From NCBI GenBank assembly GCA_016711045.1, contig JADJTT010000006.1, forward strand, positions 310,001 to 374,000: a stretch of 64,000 bases of DNA. The letters are read 5' to 3'. The DNA is from Saprospirales bacterium. Its GTDB lineage: Bacteria; Bacteroidota; Bacteroidia; Chitinophagales; Saprospiraceae. Under the pieces are notes generated by a model. That model worked only from the letters and a program-made list of their open reading frames with translations, was not told the origin of the DNA and did no database searches. Below are positions 50,858-60,317 of the stretch, in pieces. Made by a program: the position numbers and the translations under genes. Position 1 is the stretch's first letter. Each line of letters opens with the position of its first letter.

Positions 50858-51760
50858 ATGAAACAACTAATTTTTACGCTTATTACCTCTTTGTTCGTAG
50901 GCGGAATGGCCTTTGGACAGATCAAGACACCTGCGCCCAGCCCTACTTGTACCATCAAGCAGGCGGTTGGATTGACTGACGTGGAAATTGAATACTCTCG
51001 CCCCAGCATGAAAGGCCGGAAGATTTATGGGGATCTGGTTCCTTTTGGGGAAATGTGGCGCACGGGCGCCAACGCTTCGACAAAGATCAGCTTCAGTACC
51101 GATGTGAAAATTGCCGAAAAAGACGTAAAGGCCGGACAGTATGCCCTGTTTACCATCCCGGGCGTAGATAACTGGACGGTCATCCTGCACAAGGACCTCA
51201 CCTCCTGGGGATTACCCAATCCCTACAAGCAGGAGGATGAAGCCGTTCGCTTTACGGTGAAATCCAAAAAGATGGATATCACGGTAGAAACGCTGTTGAT
51301 CAACATTGGCAGCATTCGCAACAATACGGCACAGATCGAGATCATCTGGGAAAACACCCTGGTGGAATTCGATGTGGACTTCGGCACGGACGCATTGGTG
51401 CAGTCCGGCATCGACCGCGTACTGAACGGGCCTTCAGCCGATGATTACTATCGGGCTTCCCGGTACTACAAGGACGAAGGAAAAGACCTCGTCCAGGCGC
51501 TGACCTGGGTCCGGAAATCTAACGAAATGGATGCCCGCTACTGGCGTTTGTTCCTCCAGGCTCAACTGGAAGATGAACTGATGCAGTACGATGCGGCAAT
51601 TGCTTCGGCTGAAAAGGCCAAAGTGATGGCTCAGAAAGAAGAAGCTCCGGATTATGTGCGCCGCAGTGACCAGCTCATCGCGGAGGTGAAAGCGAAAATG
51701 GGAGGAAAGGGCAATGAGCCAGGAAAAGTGAAAACTTCGGGGTCGACTCCGAAGATGTAA
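50858..51760 (+). CDS. DUF2911 domain protein, exported
   Basis: 300 residues with a signal peptide (MKQLIFTLITSLFVGGMAFG). DUF2911 occupies about 30-180: VEIEYSRPSMKGRKIYGDLV, PFGEMWRTGANASTKISFST, DVKAGQYALFTIPG. The rest is TPR-like (YDAAIASAEKAKVMAQKEEA). The family is common in Bacteroidota, periplasmic, and has no assigned function. It lies between hairpins and looks like a single-gene unit with a shared terminator downstream. Confidence 0.88.
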   Translation: MKQLIFTLITSLFVGGMAFGQIKTPAPSPTCTIKQAVGLTDVEIEYSRPSMKGRKIYGDLVPFGEMWRTGANASTKISFSTDVKIAEKDVKAGQYALFTIPGVDNWTVILHKDLTSWGLPNPYKQEDEAVRFTVKSKKMDITVETLLINIGSIRNNTAQIEIIWENTLVEFDVDFGTDALVQSGIDRVLNGPSADDYYRASRYYKDEGKDLVQALTWVRKSNEMDARYWRLFLQAQLEDELMQYDAAIASAEKAKVMAQKEEAPDYVRRSDQLIAEVKAKMGGKGNEPGKVKTSGSTPKM

Positions 51761-51761
51761 C

Positions 51762-51817
51762 AAAAAAGAGGCTGTTTCAAAAGTCGCGTACGCTCTTCTT
51801 GAAACAGCCTCTTTTTT
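51762..51817. terminator. Two-way terminator between DUF2911 and symporter genes
   Basis: Arms 51762-51780 and 51799-51817 (19 bp) pair perfectly, begin with A6 and end with T6, and lie between convergent stops. This is a classical bidirectional intrinsic terminator. Confidence 0.9.
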
Positions 51818-53537
51818 AAACCCGTGCTTCTTGGGGGCCCACCCCGTTCTGAATGGCCTGAAACAGCATGCTGATCAACAAGACCAGCGTACACCCGATC
51901 AGGTTGAGCCACAGGTAAGCGATCTGGAAAATTTCGTAGTAATCCAGGAAAAACACACTGATCACGATCGCCTCTGTGATCAGCGCCGCCAAAAATACCG
52001 CCCGGCCCCGCACGAATTTGACAAAGAACGCAACGAGAAAGACACCCAGGATGGTGCCGTAAAACAGCGACCCTACGATGTTAACGGCTTCGATCAGGTT
52101 CTCAAACTGGGCCGCCACCATGGCGAAGAACAGCGCCATAAGTCCCCATAAAAAGGTGAACCACCGGGAAGCGTGAAAATAGTGCTTATCGGTCTTCTCC
52201 CGGACAAAGGAACGCCGGTAGATATCGATCACCGTAGTCGTAGCCAGGGCGCTCAACTCGGATGCAATGGATGACATGGCCGCAGAAAATATCACCGCCA
52301 ATAGCAACCCGATCACCCCGATAGGCATATTGTGCATAATGAAGGTGATAAAGACGTAATCTTCGTCTTTGGTGTCCGCATCTTCATCCACCTTTTTGAT
52401 CAAATCCTTTGCTTTATTCCGCACCTTTTTTTCCTCCCCCGCCAGCTGCTTGACCGTGGCCTGAAGGGCGTCCACCCGGGGTTGATCGTGCTGGTTGGAT
52501 GCCAGGACCAACTGGTTGGCTGCATCCTTCTTTTCTTCGAAAATGGTCGCAAATTCGGCCTCCAATGCCTGGTAGTCATCCTTATATTCGGAAGCGATTA
52601 CTTTTTCGACATTCGTGGTATTGAAATGCAATGGTTGGGGCGAAAATTGATAAAATACGAACACCAATATCCCCGTCAACAACACCAGAAATTGCATGGG
52701 CACCTTGACGACCCCATTAAACAATAGACCTAATCGGCTCTGGGTAAGCGACTTACCGGAAAGATATCGCTGCACCTGCGACTGGTCGGTGCCGAAGTAG
52801 GAGAGAAAGAGAAAGGTGCCACCCAGAATGCCCGACCAGAAATTATACCGGTTTTTCAGGTCGAAGTTGAAGTCCACCACATTGAGCTTCCCCATTTTTC
52901 CGGCCACGGTGAGTGCATCGGCAAATCCAATATTGCCGGGCAGTTTCCATACTACGATAAGCGCGGCGAGCAACATTCCGGTGAGGATAACGATCATCTG
53001 TTGCTTTTGGGTGACGCTCACGGCTTTGGTGCCCCCAGCCACCGTGTAAATAATGACGAGGCTTCCAATGGAAATATTGGTCCAAAACAGCGACCATCCC
53101 ATGATGGTCGAAAGAATGATGGATGGGGCATAGATCGTGATGCCGGCAGCAAGCCCGCGCTGGATCAGGAAAAAAAGCGCCGTCAGGGAGCGGGTCTTCA
53201 GATCGAAACGTCCTTCAAGGTATTCATAAGCAGTGTAGACATTGAGGCGATAGTAGACAGGCAGGACAAAAATGCACAGGATTACCATGGCAATGGGCAT
53301 CCCAAAATAAAACTGCACAAACCGCATGCCGTCGTCGTAGGCCTGTCCCGGCGTAGATAGGAAGGTGATGGCGCTCGCCTGGGTAGCCATGATAGACAAG
53401 CCGATCGTCCACCAGGGCAAGTCTCGGTCGCCCTTTAGGTAACTACTGACATTTTGGACACTCCGCGTTCTCCAAACGCCGTAAGCCACGATCCCCAGCA
53501 GGGTGCCCAGCATGATGATCCAGTCGAGTAAATGCAT
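51816..53537 (-). CDS. Sodium:solute symporter (SSS family)
   Basis: 573 residues with 13 or so membrane helices. SSS marks: WWTIGLSIMATQASAITFLS, TIMGWSLFWTNISIGSLVII, GTDQSQVQRYLSGKS and AIFSAAMSSIASELSALATT. Between helices (about 305-405) is a charged, coiled-coil-like insertion (NVEKVIASEYKDDYQALEAE and following). It imports an organic solute with Na+, probably a sugar or carboxylate. Last gene of an operon behind a PIG-L deacetylase and a 47-residue membrane protein, which suggests uptake of a deacetylated sugar (inference). Confidence 0.9.
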   Translation of the reverse strand: MHLLDWIIMLGTLLGIVAYGVWRTRSVQNVSSYLKGDRDLPWWTIGLSIMATQASAITFLSTPGQAYDDGMRFVQFYFGMPIAMVILCIFVLPVYYRLNVYTAYEYLEGRFDLKTRSLTALFFLIQRGLAAGITIYAPSIILSTIMGWSLFWTNISIGSLVIIYTVAGGTKAVSVTQKQQMIVILTGMLLAALIVVWKLPGNIGFADALTVAGKMGKLNVVDFNFDLKNRYNFWSGILGGTFLFLSYFGTDQSQVQRYLSGKSLTQSRLGLLFNGVVKVPMQFLVLLTGILVFVFYQFSPQPLHFNTTNVEKVIASEYKDDYQALEAEFATIFEEKKDAANQLVLASNQHDQPRVDALQATVKQLAGEEKKVRNKAKDLIKKVDEDADTKDEDYVFITFIMHNMPIGVIGLLLAVIFSAAMSSIASELSALATTTVIDIYRRSFVREKTDKHYFHASRWFTFLWGLMALFFAMVAAQFENLIEAVNIVGSLFYGTILGVFLVAFFVKFVRGRAVFLAALITEAIVISVFFLDYYEIFQIAYLWLNLIGCTLVLLISMLFQAIQNGVGPQEARV

Positions 53538-53594
53538 ATAGGACTTTATTATTTAAGAGCGTGTGGGCACCCGCACACTTTTAAATGGGTATAA

Positions 53595-53738
53595 TTAGGC
53601 ATACGCTTTTGTAAACCAATAGAACAGCGTGATGATCAACGCGTGAAAGACCAATACAAAGAGATAGAACTGCCTCCAGGATCTGAATATAGGCGGTTTT
53701 TGGGTCTTTTCAACGGCTTCAAATGGTTCTTCTTCCAT
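53595..53738 (-). CDS. 47-residue single-helix membrane protein
   Basis: ATG 53738 to TAA gives MEEEPFEAVEKTQKPPIFRS, then a helix (QFYLFVLVFHALIITLFYWF) and TKAYA. Acidic N-terminus, a basic RSWRQ before the helix, so N-in topology. It lies 15 bases after the PIG-L gene and 57 bases before the symporter start, all on the minus strand. Codon use resembles neighbours and the reading is clearly protein-like. A small subunit or assembly helper of the symporter is plausible. Confidence 0.7.
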   Translation of the reverse strand: MEEEPFEAVEKTQKPPIFRSWRQFYLFVLVFHALIITLFYWFTKAYA

Positions 53739-53753
53739 TGTTCAGGTCATTTA

Positions 53754-56267
53754 TCAGGTTCCGGATTTCCCGACGGAAAGCAGGTTGGCAAAAACACGGT
53801 AGGCTCCGGGCACACCTGCAGGGAGTTGCCGAAACCAGGCCATACCCGTGTAAATATAATGGCCTTTCCCGTAATGTGCGAGGAGGAGCCCTCCCGACAT
53901 AGGCGATTCACCGGGGTCGTTCGTAGAGAGAATCGGTTCAAACCGCTCATCCCATTCGCTGGGGAAATAGAGCCCTCGTTCCTGCACCCAGCCATCGAAA
54001 TCTTTTTCCGTAATGACATTGGGAAAATTCAAAACCGGATGCCCGGGATTCAGAAAAGTGATGGGCGCTTCTTCCACGGTGACCCGGTCGTGCGATAGTT
54101 TGAGCGGGTAAGGCGCAATTTCTTCCATGGGAAGAGCCAGGCCGGAAGTCGTGTTGAACTGGATGATCAACGTGCCTCCGCCCTCCACATAGGTGAGCAA
54201 TTCGGGCTGAATAAACCGGATTCGTTCGATGGTATTGTAGGCGCGGATACCTACCACTACCGCATCATACTCCTGAAGCCGGCTGGCGACGACCTCACTG
54301 GGGTCGAGTACATCCACCTGATAGCCGATCGCTTCCAGGCTTGCGGGCATCTCGTCGCCCGCGCCCATGAGGTAGCCGATTCGGTCGCCGGCTTTTTTGA
54401 GGTCCACTTTGACGATGCGGGCCCGGGCCTGGCGCAGTACGCTTTGTACAGGTATGTGGTCGTAGCTGATCCGCACCAATTCCTGGCGGTAAGTCTTGCC
54501 TTCGCTTTCCGCTATGGCTTCGAGCCATCCTTCGCTTTGTGCTGCGGAGGGAAATAAGCGAAAATCGAGGGCTACCTCCTGATCTTTGAGGGGAAGGGAG
54601 AAGGCCTGTGCAGTGGGTTCAACCTTCCAGCCTTCGGGAACGACCGGGCGAACGCTACCTGAAACGTCCGCTTTGCCCGCCTTCACCAGGATCTGGATGG
54701 TCTTCGGCTCGTTGTCGCCAAAGACATAGACCGGGTTTTTCAATCGGACAAATACGGGCGGGAGCACCTCGAAGGGTCGGTAGACTTCTCCTTTCACCCG
54801 ATCCGTGTCCTTGTAAGTCACGTCTTTGGTCCAGGAAACGGGGACGCCCTGTATTTTCAGGTTGAAACGCACCTTTAGCAGCCTCGGTGTTTCCGGAATA
54901 CCGCGAAGGGTTTGGTCGGGCACATCGTACATCCCCAGCGGATGGTCTCCATCCACCCAGTAAGGGCTGGTATAGGAGGCGTTAGCAGGCACGACTACCT
55001 TGTGCTTAAAGGAGAGTGGCGTATTGGGTTGAAGCGGAATAGTCGAGAGGGTATCTCCGTTTTCCGGCAAGAACGCCATGGAGATGAGCTCGGCAGAAAT
55101 AGCCGAACGGTTGATAAGCTCCATGGTTAGGTCGACGGTTTGCCCGGGGGCAGCGGAAAAATCAGCCGCGCTGGCTTCGAGAAAAAGCCCCATACACGCC
55201 TCGATTACCTCGTGTATCTCTTCGATCTTGTGGGCTTTCCAATGGCTGTCCGGAAGCCGCTGGATAGCCTGATAGATCTCGAGCAGAAGCGGTACGCTTG
55301 CTGCCGGGTTGTCGTACTGGTAGGTTTGAACGGCCTTATCGACAAGCGGTTTTATCTTCTCCCCACCGGGCAATCGCGACCAACTGATGTCGATTCCGGA
55401 GAACAAATCGGATTTATCAGCGGGCTCGCTTCCCTTCAGAGGCCCGAGGTATTCGAGTTGGGAGCCACGGGATGGGGTTCTGCCCATTCCCTGGCATTTG
55501 TGCATACTACGGCTTTCGGCGGCAATTTCGGTATTCGATTTGCCCCTGGAAGGGTAGTAAACTCCTGCATCTACTGTGACAAGATTAGATTTGTCGGCAT
55601 TTTCAAACGCCTCCCGGCTGCCGTAAAACCACCAGGAAGTATTGAAATAAAGCCGTTTGGGTTGCCATAGATCGACATACTTCAATTGTTCGGGGAAGGC
55701 GTTTGGATCGGCTGCCAGGTCGAAAGCCTCCATCGAAAGGATCGCAGAGGAGGTATGGTGGCCATGGGTCTGGCCTGCGGAGTTGTGATCAAAGCGGTTG
55801 ATGATAACGTCGGGCTGGATACTTCGGATCGTCCAAACCACATCTGCCAGCACTTCCTCTTTATTCCAGATCCGGAGGGTTTCATCCGGGTTCTTGGAAT
55901 AGCCAAAATCGTTGGCCCGGGTGAACCGTTGGTGTCCTCCATCAATCCGGCGGGCGGCGAGCAACTCTTCGGTACGTATCACGCCCAGCAGTTCGGCAAT
56001 CTCAGGACCTATGAGGTTTTGGCCTCCATCGCCCCGGGTGAGGGACAAATAGGTAGCCTCTACCAACCGCTCATTGGCCAGATAAGAAATGAACCCGGTG
56101 TTTTCGTCATCGGGGTGGGCTGCGATATACAAGGCGCTGCCGAGCACGTTCAGCTTCTTGATCGATTCGTAGATGTCGGCAGAGGTTCGAACCGGTGGGG
56201 CTTGCGCTTGCAAGCTGGCAATAGCAATCAGGATTGCCCCCACCATTAGCATTATGCGTCGTAGCAT
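53754..56267 (-). CDS. PIG-L family deacetylase, large exported form
   Basis: 837 residues with a signal peptide (MLRRIMLMVGAILIAIASLQ). The N-terminal PIG-L/LmbE zinc domain has AAHPDDENTGF, LTRGDGGQN and NSAGQTHGHHTSSA, which hold the metal ligands and the catalytic Asp. The middle (about 360-590) is an Ig-like NEW3/NPCBM-associated region, and the end (about 640-837) resembles a ThuA/GATase-like domain (YDAVVVGIRAYNT, YVEGGGTLIIQFNTT). It probably removes N-acetyl groups from GlcNAc-containing substrates in the periplasm. First gene of an operon with a small membrane protein and a symporter. Confidence 0.9.
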   Translation of the reverse strand: MLRRIMLMVGAILIAIASLQAQAPPVRTSADIYESIKKLNVLGSALYIAAHPDDENTGFISYLANERLVEATYLSLTRGDGGQNLIGPEIAELLGVIRTEELLAARRIDGGHQRFTRANDFGYSKNPDETLRIWNKEEVLADVVWTIRSIQPDVIINRFDHNSAGQTHGHHTSSAILSMEAFDLAADPNAFPEQLKYVDLWQPKRLYFNTSWWFYGSREAFENADKSNLVTVDAGVYYPSRGKSNTEIAAESRSMHKCQGMGRTPSRGSQLEYLGPLKGSEPADKSDLFSGIDISWSRLPGGEKIKPLVDKAVQTYQYDNPAASVPLLLEIYQAIQRLPDSHWKAHKIEEIHEVIEACMGLFLEASAADFSAAPGQTVDLTMELINRSAISAELISMAFLPENGDTLSTIPLQPNTPLSFKHKVVVPANASYTSPYWVDGDHPLGMYDVPDQTLRGIPETPRLLKVRFNLKIQGVPVSWTKDVTYKDTDRVKGEVYRPFEVLPPVFVRLKNPVYVFGDNEPKTIQILVKAGKADVSGSVRPVVPEGWKVEPTAQAFSLPLKDQEVALDFRLFPSAAQSEGWLEAIAESEGKTYRQELVRISYDHIPVQSVLRQARARIVKVDLKKAGDRIGYLMGAGDEMPASLEAIGYQVDVLDPSEVVASRLQEYDAVVVGIRAYNTIERIRFIQPELLTYVEGGGTLIIQFNTTSGLALPMEEIAPYPLKLSHDRVTVEEAPITFLNPGHPVLNFPNVITEKDFDGWVQERGLYFPSEWDERFEPILSTNDPGESPMSGGLLLAHYGKGHYIYTGMAWFRQLPAGVPGAYRVFANLLSVGKSGT

Positions 56268-56322
56268 AGTTTTGATAAATGGGTGAGGTACAAAAGTAGG
56301 ATAATGAAAGGAAACTTTCCAT

Positions 56323-57651
56323 CTATTCCACTTCTAAAGGAGCCGGCTTCCGCGTGAGGGGATATTCTTTTTCAAAGAAAAACTTCTCTTTCCCGAATGC
56401 GGGGCGAAGGTCGTTGAGCCAAATAGCGCCGGGGTTGTATTCGGCGTGGAATGGCCGGCCAACCCAATCGGGGTTCCGCCCCTGAAGGAAGCTCAGGACA
56501 AACACTTTTTCGCCCATGATCTCTGAAATGCCCAGTATCTGGATCTTGCCAGGGCCAGCCGACATGCTCGGGCCGCGCGCCGTCCGGGCCAGCCCGCTGA
56601 CGCGCTGGTAGGCGTTGCGGTAGATCTGCCAGGCATTTTCGAGGGTAACGGCAAAGAAATGTTGCGCACCCGTATCGCGAGCGAGGAAGAAGTAATAGGG
56701 CGTCATCCCCATTTCCACCTGTCGCTGCCACATCAGCGCCCAGGCGTCGGAGTTGTCGTTGATATTTCGCATGACGGGCGACTGGGTCCGGATCACGGCG
56801 CCGGTATTCAGGATGCGCTCTGCGGCCAGTTTTACCTCGGCAGTACGCAATTCGCGGGGATGGTTGAAGTGGGCCATAAATGCCAGATGCACACCTTTCT
56901 TGACTGCTTTTTCAAACAAACGAAGCAGCTCATCGGCATCTTCATCCTTGGTGAAGCGTTGTGGCCAGTACCCCAGCGCTTTGCTGCCGATCCGGATAGT
57001 CTTCAGGTGGGGCAGATTGGCATCCAGGAGTGCATTGATATACGTGGAAAAAACTTTGGTTTTCATGATCATCGGGTCGCCCCCTGTGAATAACACATCC
57101 GATATATGTGGGTTAGCCCGCAGATACTTGACCATGTATTCGGTATCGCGCATGGCGAATTTGAGGTCGTTGAGCCCTACAAATTGAGGCCAGCGGAAAC
57201 AGAAGGTGCAGTAAGCATGGCAGGTCTGCCCCTGACTGGGGAAGAAAAGCATTGTTTCCCGGTACTTATGCTGGATGCCCGTCAGGCGGGCGCCCTCAAA
57301 TTCGGGTACGTTTTTCTCCAACTGACCGGCGGGATGTGGATTGAGTTCGATGCGGATCTTGTTGGCGATCATTTTTAACTCCGCTTTGGAAGCATCGCTA
57401 CGGAGCGCTTCTGCCATCTCCCGGTAATGAGCAGGCTTGAGCATGTGCTTTTGCGGGAAAGTCAGGATGAATATGGGGTCGGTCTGGTAATGGTTCCAGT
57501 TGATCAGCTGGTCAACCACGTAGTTGTTGGTTTTGAAGGGCAACACATGGCCCACCACTTCGATGTCAAATTGCTCTTCTTCAGTCAGGTGTTCCATTAC
57601 CTGGGGAATCTCCCTGAAGTTGCGCAATGCGTAAGATTGGTACTTTTCCAT
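56323..57651 (-). CDS. KamA-family radical SAM protein (lysine 2,3-aminomutase-like)
   Basis: 442 residues from ATG 57651 (a TTG 12 codons upstream is in frame). The radical SAM cluster is CHAYCTFC, followed by SDVLFTGGDPM. AGPGKIQIL is where KamA proteins carry the PLP-linked segment. Length fits KamA-type enzymes more than EpmB (about 340). It would move an amino group within lysine or a related amino acid using SAM and PLP, or be a divergent member with a new substrate. No EF-P gene is nearby. Single gene with AT-rich upstream. Confidence 0.85.
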   Translation of the reverse strand: MEKYQSYALRNFREIPQVMEHLTEEEQFDIEVVGHVLPFKTNNYVVDQLINWNHYQTDPIFILTFPQKHMLKPAHYREMAEALRSDASKAELKMIANKIRIELNPHPAGQLEKNVPEFEGARLTGIQHKYRETMLFFPSQGQTCHAYCTFCFRWPQFVGLNDLKFAMRDTEYMVKYLRANPHISDVLFTGGDPMIMKTKVFSTYINALLDANLPHLKTIRIGSKALGYWPQRFTKDEDADELLRLFEKAVKKGVHLAFMAHFNHPRELRTAEVKLAAERILNTGAVIRTQSPVMRNINDNSDAWALMWQRQVEMGMTPYYFFLARDTGAQHFFAVTLENAWQIYRNAYQRVSGLARTARGPSMSAGPGKIQILGISEIMGEKVFVLSFLQGRNPDWVGRPFHAEYNPGAIWLNDLRPAFGKEKFFFEKEYPLTRKPAPLEVE

Positions 57652-57872
57652 TAGATTTTTTTTGAAGTGAGAAAATGGCGGGCGCAATTCCAGTTAATAG
57701 AATAACATCCCTTTTCGATTAATAGTTTCTATAAGAACTATTTTATAAATTAATTATGTCATAGCGCTTACATAAAAAACCGAACCTCTTTTCCCTAAAA
57801 GCTGTTTCCCGGAATTATTTCTTCCTTGCAAAGAAAGCCTTACTTTGGGGCGGCAAAAATGAAGTTGCACAT

Positions 57873-60284
57873 ATGAATACCTCCAATAAATTTCTCTGCA
57901 TCCACGGCCATTTTTACCAGCCTCCGCGGGAGAATGCCTGGTTGGAAGTGATTGAGATGCAGGACTCTGCGGCGCCTTTCCACGACTGGAACGAGCGGAT
58001 CAATTTTGAGTGTTACGCACCAAACACGGCTGCCCGTATACTCGATGAGGCGAACCACATTCGCAAGATCGTCAACAACTACACCCGCATCAGTTACAAC
58101 TTTGGGCCTACCTTGCTTTCCTGGTTGGAGAAGGCGGACGAACCGACCTACCGTTCGATTCTGAACTCGGATAAGATCAGTCAGGCCAAGTACAATGGCC
58201 ATGGAGCGGCTATAGCGCAAGTACATAGCCATTTGATCCTGCCGCTGGCGAACCGGCGCGACAAAGAAACCCAGGTGATTTGGGGTATCCGTGATTTTCA
58301 ACACCGCTACGGCCGCCTGCCGGAAGGGATGTGGCTGTCGGAAACGGCGGTGGATATGGAGACCCTGGAAGTATTGGCCGAAAACAATATCCGATATACT
58401 ATTTTAGCGCCCCGACAGGCCAAATCGATCCGGCGTATCGGAGAGGAAGGTTGGCAACTGGTCGGTAGCGAAACGATCGATACCCGTCGGCCTTATCTGT
58501 GCAAACTGGCCTCCGGGAAATCCATTGCCCTGTTTTTCTATCACGGAGGCGTGTCGCAGGGAGTGGCCTTCGACGGCCTGCTCGACAACGGCAAACGCTT
58601 TGCAGAGCGCCTGCTGGCAGGGTTCGACGACACCGAGAACCCCCAACTGGTGCACATTGCCACCGACGGAGAAACCTACGGGCATCACCATCGCTATGGA
58701 GAAATGGCGCTGGCCGACTGCCTCAACTATATCGAGGAAAACAACCTGGCTATCCTGACAAATTACGGAGATTTCCTGGATCGCTTTCCGCCGGAATACG
58801 AAGCGGAGATCCACGAGAACAGTTCCTGGAGCTGCGCGCACGGCGTGGAGCGGTGGCGCAGCAATTGCGGCTGCGAAACGGGCAGCCATCCGGGGTGGAC
58901 CCAGGCGTGGCGGGGGCCGCTGCGTGATACACTCAACTGGCTCCGAGATCAGCTCATCCCCATATTCGAAGTGGAAGCCGGAAAGTTACTCAAGAACGTA
59001 TGGACTGCCCGCAACGAGTACATCCGGGTTATGCTCAACAGGGATGAGCCGTTTGTGGAAGCATTTATACAGAGTCATGCCAAGCGCAAGCTGGACAAAA
59101 AGGAGATCACGCGCGCGCTTCGACTGCTGGAAATGCAACGGCAAGCCCTTTTTATGTTTACTTCCTGTGGCTGGTTTTTCGATGAAATATCGGGCATTGA
59201 GACGCTGCAGATCATGCAATACGCCAACCGGGCGATTCACTTTGCCAAGCAAGTGAAAGGGGTGGATCTGCATGAAGGGTTCCTCCAGCGACTGGAAAAG
59301 GCGCCCAGCAACGTATATCCAACCGGAGCAGATGCCTACCGGATCAAGGTGATGCCTGCAGAAGTCAACCTCGAGCGCGTGGGCATGCACTACGCAGTGG
59401 CATCCCTGTTTGAGGAAGAACCCGAACGGATCCACATATTCAACTACCTGGCGGAGAGTGATTTTTTCGAACGCCGCCTTGCCGGCGCCCAACGGATGGC
59501 AGTAGGCAGCACGACGGTGAAGTCCCGAACCACTCTTTCCGAAAAGCGCTTTTATTTCGCGGTCCTCTACCTCGGACAGCAAAATATTATCGGGAATATC
59601 TCCCGGGAAATGGCGCCCGAAGACTTTGACCGGATGAAGGAACGGCTGTTCGACGCATTCCGCACGACCAACCTCGCTACGGTGATCGGGATCATGCAGG
59701 AATATTTTGGAGAAGAAAAATATACGATCTGGAATCTGTTCCACGATGAAATGCGCAAGATCCTGGAAGATATCACCCAGAAGAGCTACGCCCAGATCGA
59801 TTCGGCTTTCCGGGAATTTTATAACGACAATTACCAGCTGATGAGCGGTATGCTCCAGATGGGCATCCCCATTCCTTCCGCCTTCCGCAACGCCGTTCAG
59901 TTGGTCGTGAACCGCGACCTGCATCATTTCTTTGAGAACGGCGCTTTCTACGATGTAAATGAGCTCAAGCACCTGGTGGAAGAACTCGGCAAATGGTCGG
60001 TGGAACTCACGCAGCAAAAGACGTTTAAGCTTGCGGTCAGCGAACGCTTTTACAAAGAACTCCTTAAACTTGACCGCTCCGAACTGTCTCTCCCCCAGCT
60101 CAACCGGCTCAATTCGATCATCGATATCGTCTACAAAATGGGGGTCAAGCCCAATGTATGGAAGATTCAGAACCTCTATTTCTCCATCCTCAAAGGCTTC
60201 AAAAATGGCGACTGGGTATTTGCCAGTAAAGAGTGGGAGGAGGCGTTTTTGAAGTTGGGCGGGCTGCTTAACGTCAAAATATAG
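57873..60284 (+). CDS. GH57/DUF3536 glycoside hydrolase
   Basis: 803 residues. The N-terminal GH57 domain has LCIHGHFYQPPRENAWLE, the nucleophile region GMWLSETAVDMETLEVLAE (Glu) and the acid-base region TDGETYGHHHRYGEMAL. DUF3536 fills the rest (about 370-800). These enzymes act on alpha-1,4-glucans (amylase, 4-alpha-glucanotransferase or branching enzyme); the exact reaction is uncertain. No signal peptide, so cytosolic, probably on glycogen. A 34-bp palindrome directly follows its stop. Confidence 0.9.
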   Translation: MNTSNKFLCIHGHFYQPPRENAWLEVIEMQDSAAPFHDWNERINFECYAPNTAARILDEANHIRKIVNNYTRISYNFGPTLLSWLEKADEPTYRSILNSDKISQAKYNGHGAAIAQVHSHLILPLANRRDKETQVIWGIRDFQHRYGRLPEGMWLSETAVDMETLEVLAENNIRYTILAPRQAKSIRRIGEEGWQLVGSETIDTRRPYLCKLASGKSIALFFYHGGVSQGVAFDGLLDNGKRFAERLLAGFDDTENPQLVHIATDGETYGHHHRYGEMALADCLNYIEENNLAILTNYGDFLDRFPPEYEAEIHENSSWSCAHGVERWRSNCGCETGSHPGWTQAWRGPLRDTLNWLRDQLIPIFEVEAGKLLKNVWTARNEYIRVMLNRDEPFVEAFIQSHAKRKLDKKEITRALRLLEMQRQALFMFTSCGWFFDEISGIETLQIMQYANRAIHFAKQVKGVDLHEGFLQRLEKAPSNVYPTGADAYRIKVMPAEVNLERVGMHYAVASLFEEEPERIHIFNYLAESDFFERRLAGAQRMAVGSTTVKSRTTLSEKRFYFAVLYLGQQNIIGNISREMAPEDFDRMKERLFDAFRTTNLATVIGIMQEYFGEEKYTIWNLFHDEMRKILEDITQKSYAQIDSAFREFYNDNYQLMSGMLQMGIPIPSAFRNAVQLVVNRDLHHFFENGAFYDVNELKHLVEELGKWSVELTQQKTFKLAVSERFYKELLKLDRSELSLPQLNRLNSIIDIVYKMGVKPNVWKIQNLYFSILKGFKNGDWVFASKEWEEAFLKLGGLLNVKI

Positions 60285-60316
60285 AAGGGAGCGCGCCGGC
60301 CGGCGCGCTCCCTTCT
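60283..60316. terminator. 34-bp perfect palindrome between convergent genes
   Basis: AGAAGGGAGCGCGCCGG (60283-60299) is followed directly by its exact complement (60300-60316), then TTTA. Forms a 15- to 16-bp stem with a tight loop. It overlaps the stop of the GH57 gene and precedes the convergent hydrolase-OsmC stop (60318), so it can serve both. Confidence 0.75.
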
Positions 60317-60317
60317 T

